DNA from: Lentzea xinjiangensis
GTDB lineage: Bacteria; Actinomycetota; Actinomycetes; Mycobacteriales; Pseudonocardiaceae
Direction: 5' to 3'
DNA: 51,594 nucleotides
Assembly: GCF_900110955.1 (NCBI RefSeq)
Contig: NZ_FOFR01000015.1
Span: 150,351 to 201,944 of the forward strand
Below the pieces are notes generated by a model. The model was not told the DNA's origin. It saw nothing but the letters and a program-made list of their open reading frames with translations, and ran no database searches. Positions 1 to 9,141 of the stretch are shown here, piece by piece (the first letter of the stretch is position 1; each line of letters opens with the position of its first letter). Position numbers and translations under genes: made by a program.

Positions 1-637
1 GTTGCGATCCTCGCTGAGCGCGGACGCTCAGCGCTGCCCTGGCTGACCAGGGGCAATCATCCTACGTACACCGTGATCTGACGCCATGTGATCGTTGTGA
101 ACATGACGCGCCGCCACCATAGTTCGGAACCTCCCGGTGTGTCGCACGACGCCTATGGTTCCCAACAAACGTCGCAATCCGGCGTGCTCCCCGCGCACAC
201 GGGGTGGTCACGGCAACTGCCGCGAGCGAAGTGCCGTCGATGCGACACGTCTCGCTCAGTGTCGTGGACAGCCATCAGCGCCGACACACCTCCTCACCCG
301 CGCTGCGACGGCGCCAAGCTCGGCCAAACCGCGCCGCCGCCCAGAACAGTCAGAACGGGAACAGGTTGATGCCAGCGCTGTGACGCACGGTTGGACGGAT
401 TGCGCACCGGTCCAGGACGCCGCCCATGAACGCCTACTGCACCACGAAACCCGCGGGTCTAGGGACAACACACCTGCCACGACCCCTGCGACGGTCAACG
501 GCCGACCAGAAGATCCCCGGCGAACTCCACCCGGATGGGGGACAGGCGCCTGGAGCAGGATCGTGACCCTATTTCACTGGATTCAGGCGCCTGCTCCAGT
601 TTTGCTCCAGTTTGACCCGCCACCGTCCACAATGGAT
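1..637. other. Gene-free region with hairpins next to tRNA-Ala
   Basis: No open frame here has a credible start, ribosome site and family resemblance; overlapping frames on both strands look random. Visible structures are a perfect 9-bp inverted repeat at 12-20/25-33, followed directly by a second imperfect one around 35-57 (GCCCTGG/CCAGGGGC). The palindrome CAGGCGCCTG occurs twice (543-552 and 584-593), and the second copy is followed by a short direct repeat of GCTCCAGTTT. Its position on the 3' side of a tRNA would fit remnants of an integrated element, but no integrase or att duplication is visible. Confidence 0.5.
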
Positions 638-687
638 CAAAAACGAAGATCGCCCTCTGAACCTGTTTGCGCAGGTCAGCGGGCGAT
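638..687 (-). terminator. Rho-independent terminator of tRNA-Ala
   Basis: Read on the minus strand, about 20 nt after the tRNA 3' end: outer stem of 7 bp (681-687 with 649-655), an internal mismatch, an inner 5-bp stem, then TTCGTTTTTG. The T-run at 639-643 makes this a good intrinsic terminator for the leftward tRNA gene. Confidence 0.7.
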
Positions 688-707
688 TCGTGTGCTGTAT
701 CCAATTG

Positions 708-780
708 TGGAGCTGAGGGGACTCGAACCCCTGACCCTCACACTGCCAGTGTGATGCGCTACCAGCTGCGCCACAGCCCC
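708..780 (-). tRNA. tRNA-Ala (anticodon GGC)
   Basis: The minus strand folds into a 73-nt cloverleaf. The acceptor stem GGGGCTG/CAGCTCC contains the G3:U70 wobble that identifies alanine tRNAs. The anticodon loop CTGGCAG gives anticodon GGC, and the T-loop GGTTCGAGTCC is intact. The discriminator is A73 and CCA is not encoded. It serves GCC/GCU codons, and GCC is abundant in this GC-rich genome. Confidence 0.96.
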
Positions 781-903
781 TTGAAGGTCCACGTTCCCGG
801 GAGGTTTCCCCGCCGTTCTCGTGTGGCAATACCGTACATCACCCCTGCCACAGGATGAAAATCGGGGGTATCCAAGCCGCATTCGGCCTGGTAGGACCGG
901 GTG

Positions 904-2145
904 ATGACCGCCGGAGCGCCGTTCGACCCGAAGATCGAGTGCATGGACCCCGAAGCCCGTCACGACCTGCAGGAACAGCGCCTGCGAGACCTCGTCGACC
1001 GGCTCCTGTCGACCGACAACCCGCAGGGCGCCAGGCTCAGGGAAATCGGAGTGATGCGCGGCACAGATGTGCGGCTCGACGAGATCCACCTGCTGCCGAC
1101 GATCACCAAGCAGGACCTGTGGGACCACTACCCGTTCGGGCTGCGGATCGCGCCGGAGGAGGACGTCGTCTGCGTCCACGGGTCGTCCGGCACGGGTGGG
1201 CGGCCCACGCTCATCCCCTACACGGCCAACGACGTCGAGGTCTGGTCCGAGGTCATGGCCAGGGCGCTCAAGGGGGCCGGGGCCTCCAGCAGGTCCATCG
1301 TCCACAACGCGTACGGCTACGGGCTCTTCACCGGCGGGCTCGGGGTGCACCACGGTGGTCTCAAGCTCGGGGCCGCTGTCGTTCCCATGTCCGGCGGCAT
1401 GACCGAGCGGCAGGTGCGGCTCATCCACGACCTGAGGCCCGACGTTCTCTGCTGCACGCCGTCGTACGCGTTGCGGCTGGCGGAGGACCTCGACCCGGAC
1501 AACTCCATCGAGGTCGGCGTCTTCGGCGCCGAGCCGTGGACCGAGGAGATGCGGCGGGAGATCGAGGCCCGGCTCGGCATCAGGGCGTTGGACATCTACG
1601 GGCTGTCGGAGGTGATCGGCCCTGGTGTGGCATGTGAGTCCCTTGACTCCGAAGGGCTTCTCAACATCGCGGAGGACCACTTCTACCCCGAGACCGTGGA
1701 CGGCGAACTCGTCTTCACCACGCTCACCAAGACCGGCATGCCGCTGCTCAGGTACCGCACGGGTGACGTGGCCACGTTGCACGGGCCGGCGGGGCAGCGG
1801 ACGCTGCGGCGGATGAGCAAGCTCAAGGGGCGCAAGGACGACATGCTCGTCATCCGCGGGGTCAACGTGTTCCCGACGGAGATCGAGGCGGTCGTGCTCG
1901 AGCACGCGGGCCCGCACTACCTGATCGTCGAGGACCGCCGCACGCCGATCGCCCGGCTGCACGTGGCGGTGGAGTCCGCTGAGGACGTCGCGCCGAGGCT
2001 CACGACGAACCTCAGGGAACGCCTCGGCGTCACGTGCCAGGTGCACGTCCTCGCACCGGGGAGGCTGCCGCGCACCGAGGTCGGGAAAGCACAACGCCTG
2101 GCCCGGTGGACCCGGGGCCAGGCGCCGGTCGACGGTCTCAGCTAG
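904..2145 (+). CDS. Phenylacetate-CoA ligase-like AMP-forming acyl-CoA ligase
   Basis: About 413 residues, ANL superfamily, PaaK branch. It activates a carboxylate with ATP to an acyl-AMP and transfers it to CoA. Visible motifs are the glycine-rich ATP loop HGSSGTGGRPT (residues 92-102), YGLSEVIGPG near 231, YRTGDVA near 283, IRGVNVFPTEIE near 316 and the C-terminal PRTEVGKAQRL lysine motif near 389. The length suits PaaK (about 430). A GTG directly before the ATG at 904 is an alternative start; TAGGAC lies 6 nt upstream of the ATG. No paa catabolic genes are nearby, so the substrate could be another aryl acid. Its 3' end overlaps the opposing DsbA-like gene by 8 nt. Confidence 0.85.
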   Translation: MTAGAPFDPKIECMDPEARHDLQEQRLRDLVDRLLSTDNPQGARLREIGVMRGTDVRLDEIHLLPTITKQDLWDHYPFGLRIAPEEDVVCVHGSSGTGGRPTLIPYTANDVEVWSEVMARALKGAGASSRSIVHNAYGYGLFTGGLGVHHGGLKLGAAVVPMSGGMTERQVRLIHDLRPDVLCCTPSYALRLAEDLDPDNSIEVGVFGAEPWTEEMRREIEARLGIRALDIYGLSEVIGPGVACESLDSEGLLNIAEDHFYPETVDGELVFTTLTKTGMPLLRYRTGDVATLHGPAGQRTLRRMSKLKGRKDDMLVIRGVNVFPTEIEAVVLEHAGPHYLIVEDRRTPIARLHVAVESAEDVAPRLTTNLRERLGVTCQVHVLAPGRLPRTEVGKAQRLARWTRGQAPVDGLS

Positions 2146-2929
2146 TCAGGTCGTTCAGCCAGTTCTTGTTGTCCAGGTCGACGAGCTTGCCGCCGGAGGC
2201 CACGCTCGGCGTGCCGCGGAAGCGGCCGGTCTCCGCGTCGCGGAGCGCGGGGTCGTTGCTGGTCTTGGACATCAGCTCGTCGAGCTGCGCCTTGTAGTTC
2301 TGGTTCTGCACGCAGGACTCGAAGGTGGCGGACGTGACGCCGACCTCCTTGCCCAGCTTGATGAGCTGGTCCTTGGTGTAGCCCGCCTCGCCCTCCTCGG
2401 GCTGCGTGGCGAACAGGGCCGCGTGGAACGCGTTGAACTTGCCGTCGTCGGCCACGCACAGGGCGGCGTTGGCGGAGTCGGTCGAGTAGCCCTCGGGCTT
2501 CGAGAGGCGGTTCAGCATCGGCAGGACGTGGTAGCGGACCTTGACCTTGCCGTCCTCGACCGCCTTCTTGATGTCGGTGCCGTAGGTCTTCTCGAACGTG
2601 CCGCAGATCGGGCACAGGAAGTCCTCGTACACGTCGACCGTCACGGTGGCCGTGTCCTTGCCCACCAGCACGGTGCCGCCGTCGCGGACGGCGGGGGCCG
2701 AGATCACGTGGTCGGCCGGTGCCAGCGGGATCGCGGCGCCGGGCTGGGGGCCCGAGGACCTCGTCGACTGGAAGACGACGTAGCCGATGACGGCGACGGC
2801 CAGCACCGCGACTACCGCGACACCTGCGATGATCTTCGTCCGGTCCGAACCGCCGCCGGTGGTACGGGCCTGGGTCACCGCACGCGCGGCCTGCTTCTTC
2901 TTCCGCGCACTGCGCTCTGCTCCACCCAC
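2138..2929 (-). CDS. Membrane-anchored DsbA-like thioredoxin-fold protein
   Basis: 263 residues. A basic, lysine/arginine-rich cytoplasmic N-terminus (1-31) is followed by one membrane segment (about 32-53) and an extracytoplasmic thioredoxin_4/DsbA-type domain with the redox pair CPIC at 106-109 (context EDFLCPICG). A further Cys in the insert region may matter for folding. The likely role is disulfide exchange in secreted proteins, as for actinobacterial DsbA-like proteins; donor and target are unknown. The GTG start at 2927-2929 has no Shine-Dalgarno and sits 7 nt after TACCCT, so the mRNA is probably leaderless. Confidence 0.88.
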   Translation of the reverse strand: MGGAERSARKKKQAARAVTQARTTGGGSDRTKIIAGVAVVAVLAVAVIGYVVFQSTRSSGPQPGAAIPLAPADHVISAPAVRDGGTVLVGKDTATVTVDVYEDFLCPICGTFEKTYGTDIKKAVEDGKVKVRYHVLPMLNRLSKPEGYSTDSANAALCVADDGKFNAFHAALFATQPEEGEAGYTKDQLIKLGKEVGVTSATFESCVQNQNYKAQLDELMSKTSNDPALRDAETGRFRGTPSVASGGKLVDLDNKNWLNDLTS

Positions 2930-2942
2930 GGCGACGAGGGTA
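2930..2942 (-). promoter_or_regulatory. Leaderless-type promoter of the dsbA-like gene
   Basis: On the minus strand TACCCT, then 7 nt, then GTG. No ribosome-binding site is visible, so transcription probably starts at the start codon. Confidence 0.5.
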
Positions 2943-2975
2943 GCGAGCTGAACTGAAAGAAGGCTGAGCGGGCGA

Positions 2976-4262
2976 TCACGCTTCCGGGTGGCGTGGTTTC
3001 CCGCCGACCCTCTCGCCGGTGGGGAGCTCGGCGCTCTCGTCGAGGCAGCCGCACTCGGGGGCGACGGCGGTGGCCGTGTGCTCCTCCTCGTGCGTGGGCA
3101 ACGTCTCAGGGGCGACGAGCCAGAAGCCGACGGACAGCAGCAGCGCGGCGCCGGTGATCGCGAACGACGCCCCGAAGCCGAACGAGTCGGCCAGCAGGCC
3201 CGCGCACATCGGACCGATGATCGCGCCCAGGTCGCTCACCATCTGGAAGCCCGCGAGGACGGGGCCGCCCTTGCCGCGCGCGCCGATGACGTCCGCGACG
3301 ACGGCGTTCTGCGGCGGGTTCAGCAGGCCCGCGCCCATGCCGGCGATCAGCGACGCCGCCATGAACGTCCACAGGTCGCCGGTGAAGCCCATCCAGATCG
3401 TCGCGAGACCGCTCACCACCAGGCCGACGATGGCGATCGGCTTGCGGCCGCGGCTGTCGGCGACCCTGCCGGACAGGAACAGCATCGCCGCGTTGCCGCC
3501 GGCGAACACCGACATCGAGATGCCGGCGACGGCCGGGCTGTGCTTGAGCCCCTCGATGACGAACACCGGCACCAGCGAGATCCGGACGCCGAACACCGCC
3601 CAGCCGTTCGCGAACCCGGACGCCAGGGCGGCCCGGTAGGCGCGGTGCCGCACGGCCTCGCGCACGGTCATGGGGATCTCGGTGTTGGTCCTGTCGATCT
3701 CCACCAGCGTCGAACGCCGCAGGAAGAACCACACCACGAACGCCGCGAGGCACAGCAACACGCCGTACGACACGAACGGCACCCACAGCCCGAACGGCAC
3801 GAGGGCGGCGCCGACGATGGGGCCCGCGATGTTGCCGATCAGGAAGCCCGCCGCCCACATCCCGGACGCCCGCCCGCGCATCGGCGCCGGGGTGATCCGG
3901 ATCAGCAGGCCGAGGGCCGCCACGGTGAACATCGTCGACCCGACGCCGGCGAGCGCCCGCCACGACAGCATCTCGGCGTAGCTCGACGCGAACCCGCACA
4001 TCGCGGTGCCGACCGCGACGATGAGGATGCCGACGATGTAGACCTTCGGCTCGCCGAACCGGTTGACGAGCTTGCCGCTCATCGGCGCGAACGCCAGCCG
4101 GACGAACGCGAAAGCACTGATCAGAGCCGCGACCGCCGTGTGACCCACGCCGAACGAAGCCGCGTACACCGGCAGAACGGGTGCGACGATCCCGAACCCC
4201 ACGGCGATGATGAAACTCGCCGCGACCAGAACCCACACCTCGACCGGCAACCGCTCGCGCAC
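2976..4262 (-). CDS. MFS transporter, 12 membrane segments
   Basis: 428 residues with alternating hydrophobic segments typical of a 12-TM major facilitator antiporter. The loop between TM2 and TM3 carries the motif-A-like GKLVNRFGEPK. A hydrophilic tail of about 35 residues rich in Glu, His and Cys follows the last segment. It probably exports a small molecule or drug; the substrate cannot be read from sequence. The GTG start is preceded by GGGAGG at good spacing. It is the last gene of a leftward group after the GT2 and GNAT genes, but a perfect palindrome just before it suggests its own control. Confidence 0.88.
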   Translation of the reverse strand: MRERLPVEVWVLVAASFIIAVGFGIVAPVLPVYAASFGVGHTAVAALISAFAFVRLAFAPMSGKLVNRFGEPKVYIVGILIVAVGTAMCGFASSYAEMLSWRALAGVGSTMFTVAALGLLIRITPAPMRGRASGMWAAGFLIGNIAGPIVGAALVPFGLWVPFVSYGVLLCLAAFVVWFFLRRSTLVEIDRTNTEIPMTVREAVRHRAYRAALASGFANGWAVFGVRISLVPVFVIEGLKHSPAVAGISMSVFAGGNAAMLFLSGRVADSRGRKPIAIVGLVVSGLATIWMGFTGDLWTFMAASLIAGMGAGLLNPPQNAVVADVIGARGKGGPVLAGFQMVSDLGAIIGPMCAGLLADSFGFGASFAITGAALLLSVGFWLVAPETLPTHEEEHTATAVAPECGCLDESAELPTGERVGGKPRHPEA

Positions 4263-4270
4263 AAAGCCTC

Positions 4271-4287
4271 CCTTAGCCCTGCTAAGG
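4271..4287. promoter_or_regulatory. Candidate operator: perfect 7-3-7 palindrome before the MFS gene
   Basis: CCTTAGC-CCT-GCTAAGG lies 8 nt upstream of the MFS start codon, overlapping where its leader or promoter should be. It has the size and symmetry of a dimeric repressor site. No regulator gene is adjacent, so the binding protein is unknown. Confidence 0.5.
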
Positions 4288-4312
4288 ATATGTCACGCGG
4301 CAACTAAGCAAC

Positions 4313-5119
4313 TCAGTCGAGCAGCTCATCCACCCTGCGTACATACGCCGTCACCGGATACGCCGCGACGAACCCGCACGCCTCGGCGAACCGCTCTCCC
4401 GGGCCCTCGTCGACCTGGGAGGCGACCAGCGCCGCACCGGCGGAGCGCAAGGTCGCGACAGTGGACACCACCAGCGATCGCCCGACCCCGCGACGCCGCC
4501 GCGCCGGACGCACGACGCACTGCTCCACGAGGCCCACACCGCGTTCGGCGAACCCCGACGCGAACCCGCCGATGCGGTCGCCGTCGTCGGCCACCAGGAG
4601 CGTGCAGCGCGGGTCGTCCATCCGGTGCCCGAGCCAGCGGGACAGCCGTTCCCGGTTGCCGACCAGCTCGTCGGACAGCAGCTCGACGATGCCCGGCAGG
4701 TCGGCGTCGACCGCCCGCCGCACCCCCTCCACGCGGGCGGGGCCGCGGTGGACCACGGTCAGCAGCTCCTCGACCGCGTACCAGCCGGAGTCGTCGGCGA
4801 TGCCCTCGATCTCGTCCACGGTCGTCGGCGACGCGTACACCACCGCCTCCGCCCGCCCCACCGCGGCGAACGTGTGCTCGAGCTGCAGCAGCGTCGAGGC
4901 GACCTCGACCGACGACCCGTCGAGCGCGCAGCCGAAGTTGCCGGACGGCAGCGGGTTCTCCCGGTTGATCACCACGGCCGCGGAGCCGACCCGCCCGACC
5001 TTGCCGTACCTGACCGCGCCGGACGCGAGCCGCGCGCCCTCCACCAGGATCGCGAGCGACCGCGACTGGTACGGGTCCAGCAGCTCCGGGTCGTCCGGAT
5101 CGCGCAACGGGTCAACCAA
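4313..5119 (-). CDS. GNAT family N-acetyltransferase
   Basis: 268 residues. The C-terminal half carries the GNAT acetyl-CoA pyrophosphate loop, VVRPARRRRGVGRSLV at roughly 200-215, followed by the predicted helix and a QVDEGPGERFAEACGF segment typical of the acceptor end. The N-terminal half is less recognisable and may be a degenerate second GNAT repeat. The acetyl acceptor is unknown. The start appears to be TTG at 5117-5119, with GGAAGGG about 8 nt upstream; it overlaps the stop of the upstream glycosyltransferase gene by 8 nt, so translation is probably coupled. Confidence 0.8.
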   Translation of the reverse strand: MVDPLRDPDDPELLDPYQSRSLAILVEGARLASGAVRYGKVGRVGSAAVVINRENPLPSGNFGCALDGSSVEVASTLLQLEHTFAAVGRAEAVVYASPTTVDEIEGIADDSGWYAVEELLTVVHRGPARVEGVRRAVDADLPGIVELLSDELVGNRERLSRWLGHRMDDPRCTLLVADDGDRIGGFASGFAERGVGLVEQCVVRPARRRRGVGRSLVVSTVATLRSAGAALVASQVDEGPGERFAEACGFVAAYPVTAYVRRVDELLD

Positions 5120-6161
5120 CTCGACGGCCCTTCCACGAAGCTCCTGGACGCAGTGCGCAGTCCAGCAGGAACACCCCGATCGTCGCCCACGACAGCGGCG
5201 CCAGCACGGCGGAGACCTGCGGCTGGCCCACGCGCCGCACGAACTCGCGGTGCGGCACGGCCTGCGCGAACCACGCGAGCCACGACCACGGCGACCGCCA
5301 CCGCAGCACCGGGACCAGCCCGTACGCCAGGTGCAGCAGCCCGGCGACCACCAGCAGCGGACGCGCCCACACCCCGAACATCTCCCGGAACGTCGGCTGG
5401 ATGCTCTTGCGCAACGACCGCCAGCAGTCCCCGAACGTGTCGATGCCCGAGGTCGTGAGCAGCGCGGAGGCGTCGACGAACCGCACGACCCCGCCGGCGT
5501 CCCTGAGCAGGGTCGCCAATCCGACGTCGTCCGCGCAGGTCCCGGCGAGCGCCTTCCAGCCGCCGGCCGCGTGGAACGCGGACCGCCGCACCAGCACGCA
5601 GTGCCCGACCGCGAGCGCCGTGGCGCCGCGGCCGTCCGGCGGCGAGCCCTCGAAGACCAGCGTGTTGAACGCCGGCAGCAGGAACCACCACGCCGGCCCG
5701 CTGCCGCGACCCGACGACGACACGAGGTCCGCGCCCAGCTCCGCCGCCGTCGCGACCAGCCTGCCCACCAGCTCGGGCGCGAACGTCACGTCCGCGTCCA
5801 CGAACAGCAGCCACTCCTCGTCGCGGGCGCCCTGGACACCGAGGTGCATCGCGTGCGTCTTGCCCGCCCAGCCCTCGGCGGGACCGGACGACTCGACCAC
5901 CTCGGCCCCCAGCGACCGGGCGACGGACGCCGTCGCGTCCCCGGAGGCGTCGTTCACCACCACGACGCGCACGCCAGGCCGTCCGACCAGACCGGGCAGC
6001 AACGAGGGCAGCGCGGCCTCCTCGTCGCGCGCCGGCACGACGACCAGCACGGACGCGGCCTCCGACGAAGCCGACAGCCTCGCCACGTGCTGCCACTGCG
6101 TCATGGTCCGCGCGGACCGCAACGCGGACACCAGTCCGGACACCACGCCCATCATCCCCAT
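5112..6161 (-). CDS. Family 2 glycosyltransferase, membrane-associated (HpnB/CrtQ-like)
   Basis: About 349 residues from the ATG at 6161; a GTG at 6179 is an alternative. The GT-A fold is shown by VVVPARDEEAALPSLL, VVVNDASGDA, a DxD-type FVDADV, and GHCVLVRRSAF in the acceptor region. The C-terminal third has hydrophobic segments (ARPLLVVAGLLHLAYGLVPV and a last one near residue 325). This resembles hopene-associated or carotenoid glycosyltransferases acting on lipid acceptors, but no hopanoid or carotenoid genes are in the window. It starts a leftward GT2-GNAT-MFS group and is divergent from hrpB, only 26 bp away. Confidence 0.82.
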   Translation of the reverse strand: MGMMGVVSGLVSALRSARTMTQWQHVARLSASSEAASVLVVVPARDEEAALPSLLPGLVGRPGVRVVVVNDASGDATASVARSLGAEVVESSGPAEGWAGKTHAMHLGVQGARDEEWLLFVDADVTFAPELVGRLVATAAELGADLVSSSGRGSGPAWWFLLPAFNTLVFEGSPPDGRGATALAVGHCVLVRRSAFHAAGGWKALAGTCADDVGLATLLRDAGGVVRFVDASALLTTSGIDTFGDCWRSLRKSIQPTFREMFGVWARPLLVVAGLLHLAYGLVPVLRWRSPWSWLAWFAQAVPHREFVRRVGQPQVSAVLAPLSWATIGVFLLDCALRPGASWKGRRVG

Positions 6162-6187
6162 GTGCCCACCCTGACACACTCGACGGC

Positions 6188-8482
6188 GTGCACCTGCCCG
6201 ATCTCCCGGTCAAGCCGGTCCTGCCCGAACTCCTCGAACAGCTCCGGCGGCACGGGGCGGCTGTGCTGGTCGCGCCACCGGGAACCGGCAAGACGACGCT
6301 GGTCCCGCTGGCCCTGCACGACGAGTTCGACGGCAAGGTCCTCGTCGCCGAGCCGCGCCGGATCGCCGCCCGAGCCGCCGCCGCGCGCATGGCGAGCCTG
6401 CTCGGCGAGCCGGTCGGCCACACCGTCGGCTACTCGGTCCGCGGTGACCGCAGGACCAGCGCCCACACCCGCGTCGAGGTCGTGACCAGCGGCCTGCTCG
6501 TGCGCAGGCTCCAGCACGACCAGGAGCTCGCCGGCGTCGGCACGGTCCTGCTCGACGAGTGCCACGAACGCCACCTCGACGCCGACCTGCTGCTCTCGCT
6601 CCTGCTGGACGCCAGGGCGGGTCTGCGTCCCGACCTGAAGCTCCTCGCCACGAGCGCGACCGTCGCCGCCCAGCGGCTCTCCGAGCTGCTCGGCGCCCCG
6701 GTCCTGCACACCGAGTCGCGGATGTTCCCGACGGAGATCACCTACGTCCCGCCCGCGCGCAACGAGCACGTCGAGAACACCGTCGCCAGAGCCGTCGCGA
6801 AGGCGTTGTCCGAAGTGGACGGCGACGTGCTCGCCTTCCTGCCCGGTGTCCGGGAGATCAACCGCACGGCGGCTCTGCTCGACGCGGACACCGTGGTCCT
6901 GCACGGCCAGCTCAGCGCCCAGACCCAGGACGCCGCGCTGCGGCCCGGCCACCGCCAGCGGGTGGTGCTCGCCACGAGCATCGCCGAGTCCAGCCTCACC
7001 GTCCCCGGTGTGCGGGCCGTGGTCGACGCGGGCCTGGCGCGCGTGCCGCGGGTCGACCACCGCAGGGGGCTCGCCGGTCTCGCCACGATCCGGGTCTCCC
7101 AGGCGGTCGCCGACCAGCGCGCCGGACGAGCGGGCCGGGAGGCCCCCGGCCGCGTCTACCGCTGCTGGCCCGAGCACGAGCACTCGACGCTCCCCCGCTA
7201 CCCGGAACCGGAGATCAAGACCGCCGACCTCACCAGGCTCGCCCTGGAGCTCGCGGTGTGGGGCACCCCGGACGGCAGCGGCCTGAACTGGTGGGACGCC
7301 CCTCCCGAGGGCGCGCTCAAGGCGGCGCGGGAAACGCTCGGCGCCATCGGCGCGCTCGAACCCGGCCGCCGCGACCGCATCGCGAACGTCGGCCTGCACC
7401 CCCGTCTCGGCCGCGCCCTCATCGACGGCAGCGCCCTCGCGGGCAACCGGACCGCCGCCGAGGTCGTGGCGCTGCTCGACGACAGCGCCCACCCCGCCAC
7501 GAACGACCTCGCGACCGCGTTGAAGTCCCCCGGCAAGTGGCGCCAGGAGGTCAAGAAGCTGGAGAAGCTCGGCACCGGCACGCCGGGCACCCACCCCGAG
7601 GGCCACGGCGACCCGGCGCTCGTCGTCGCACTCGCCTACCCGGAACGGCTGGCGAAACGCCGGTCCAAGAACAGCAACGTCTACCTGATGGCGAACGGCA
7701 CGGCGGTCGAGCACACCGACTCGCACGCGAAGTGGCTGGCGGTCGCGATCGCCGACCGCGAACCGGGCAGCAAGCACGGCCGCATCCGCCTCGCCGCCCC
7801 CGCCGACGAAGAGCTCGCCGTCACCGCCGCCGCGGCCCTCGTGCACACGGTCGAGGACATCCGCTGGAACGGCGACGTCATCGCGAACCAGGTCCGCAAG
7901 CTCGGCGCGATCACCCTCGACGAGCGGCCGCTCAACGACCTCGCCAAGTCGCAGGAGGCGCTCCGCCTCGGCCTCGAGACCGAAGGCCTGGGCCTGCTCA
8001 AGTGGACCGACGCCGCCCAGCGGCTGCGCGAGCGCATGGCGTTCCTGCACAGGACCAGGGACTGGCCGAGCGTCGACGACGAGCACCTGATCCGCGCGAT
8101 CGACCTGGGCAAGGCGCGCAAGCGCTCCGACCTGGCGAAGATCGACACAGTGGCCCTGCTCAGAAGCCTGCTGCCGTGGCCGGAGGGAGCGGAGTTCGAC
8201 AAGCTCGCCCCGGAGCGCATCGGCCAGGGCAAGGTCGACTACACCCAGGACCAGCCGGTTCTCTCGGTCCGCATCCAGGACGCGATGAAGTGGGCCGACA
8301 CACCGCAGATCGCGGGGGTCCCGGTGGTGGTGCACCTGCTCTCCCCCGCCGGCCGCCCCACCGCCGTGACGAGCGACCTCAGGTCGTTCTGGCGCAACGG
8401 CTACCTGAAGGTGCGCAGCGAGCTGAAGGGCAGGTACCCCAAGCACCACTGGCCCGAGCGCCCCTGGGACAGGAGCAGGTGA
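6188..8482 (+). CDS. hrpB: ATP-dependent helicase HrpB
   Basis: 764 residues, slightly short for HrpB (about 800). It is a DEAH/RHA-type superfamily 2 helicase: Walker A APPGTGKTT at 29-37, DECH box (LLDECHERH) near 122, TSATV near 157, and the motif VI region DQRAGRAGREAPGRVYR. The HrpB-specific C-terminal domain continues to the end. The substrate is presumed to be RNA; the cellular role of HrpB is poorly defined in actinobacteria. The GTG start lies 26 bp from the divergent glycosyltransferase. Its stop overlaps a possible GTG for the next gene (GTGA at 8479-8482). Confidence 0.9.
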   Translation: MHLPDLPVKPVLPELLEQLRRHGAAVLVAPPGTGKTTLVPLALHDEFDGKVLVAEPRRIAARAAAARMASLLGEPVGHTVGYSVRGDRRTSAHTRVEVVTSGLLVRRLQHDQELAGVGTVLLDECHERHLDADLLLSLLLDARAGLRPDLKLLATSATVAAQRLSELLGAPVLHTESRMFPTEITYVPPARNEHVENTVARAVAKALSEVDGDVLAFLPGVREINRTAALLDADTVVLHGQLSAQTQDAALRPGHRQRVVLATSIAESSLTVPGVRAVVDAGLARVPRVDHRRGLAGLATIRVSQAVADQRAGRAGREAPGRVYRCWPEHEHSTLPRYPEPEIKTADLTRLALELAVWGTPDGSGLNWWDAPPEGALKAARETLGAIGALEPGRRDRIANVGLHPRLGRALIDGSALAGNRTAAEVVALLDDSAHPATNDLATALKSPGKWRQEVKKLEKLGTGTPGTHPEGHGDPALVVALAYPERLAKRRSKNSNVYLMANGTAVEHTDSHAKWLAVAIADREPGSKHGRIRLAAPADEELAVTAAAALVHTVEDIRWNGDVIANQVRKLGAITLDERPLNDLAKSQEALRLGLETEGLGLLKWTDAAQRLRERMAFLHRTRDWPSVDDEHLIRAIDLGKARKRSDLAKIDTVALLRSLLPWPEGAEFDKLAPERIGQGKVDYTQDQPVLSVRIQDAMKWADTPQIAGVPVVVHLLSPAGRPTAVTSDLRSFWRNGYLKVRSELKGRYPKHHWPERPWDRSR

Positions 8483-8538
8483 CCACCGGTGGGCGGCAGC
8501 AGGTCCGCCGCGGACGTCGTCGAAGAGGAGCAGGCCAA

Positions 8539-9141
8539 GTGAGAAGGATCTGGGACGACGCGGTGCGCGTGCTCGGCGGCACGCCGGACGCGGGCGATCT
8601 GATGGAGCGCTACGCCGAGCCGCATCGCGCCTACCACAACACCTTCCACGTGGTCTCCGTCGTCCGCGACTCGTCGGCGCTGGCCGACGCCTTCGCGTTC
8701 ACGACCGAGGAGCGCGCGGTCCTCGCGCTGGCCGCCTGCGCGCACGACGTGATCTACGACGGCGCACCGGGCGAGGACGAACGCGCGTCCGCCGCCTGGG
8801 CGCGCGAACGCCTGGCCGGGCTGGACGAACGGCACATCGCGCGGGTGGAGTCGCTGGTGCTGGCCACGATCACGCACTCGTCCGACGACCCGCTGGCGCA
8901 CGTGCTGCTCGACGCCGACCTGGCGATCCTCGGCTCCGAACCGGAGCACTACGACCGCTACAGCTCCGCCGTGCGGCAGGAGTACGCGCGCTACGACGAC
9001 CGGACGTGGCGGGCGGGCCGGGCGAAGGTGCTGAAAACCCTGCTCGACCGCGAGAACCTCTTCGTGACCGAGCCCGCGCGGCAGCTCTGGGACGCCGCCG
9101 CGCGGACCAACCTCCGGCGGGAGCTTCAGTCCTTGACGTGA
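8539..9141 (+). CDS. Predicted metal-dependent HD-superfamily hydrolase (COG4339-like)
   Basis: 200 residues from GTG 8539, which has GAGGAG at 8-nt spacing. An in-frame GTG at 8479 overlapping the hrpB stop is an alternative that would add a basic 20-residue tail. HD-type metal ligands are visible as RAYHNTFHV (His 33, 37) and CAHDVIYD (His-Asp 69-70), followed by THSSDDPLAHVLLDADLAIL, in which an Asp may complete the site. Family members are predicted phosphohydrolases of unknown substrate. It is probably co-transcribed with hrpB. The 3' end overlaps the opposing permease gene by 16 nt. Confidence 0.82.
   Translation: MRRIWDDAVRVLGGTPDAGDLMERYAEPHRAYHNTFHVVSVVRDSSALADAFAFTTEERAVLALAACAHDVIYDGAPGEDERASAAWARERLAGLDERHIARVESLVLATITHSSDDPLAHVLLDADLAILGSEPEHYDRYSSAVRQEYARYDDRTWRAGRAKVLKTLLDRENLFVTEPARQLWDAAARTNLRRELQSLT

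Noticed and set aside
137..754. Plus-strand frame ending within tRNA-Ala
   Set aside because: No family resemblance, no ribosome site, and it covers the tRNA and its terminator.
676..2094. Long minus-strand frame over the acyl-CoA ligase gene
   Set aside because: Shadow of the real plus-strand gene; it also runs through the tRNA-Ala.
4271..4287. IdeR/DtxR iron box
   Set aside because: The half-sites and spacing (TTAGC-n3-GCTAA) differ from the 19-bp TTAGGTTAGGCTAACCTAA arrangement, and no iron gene is adjacent.
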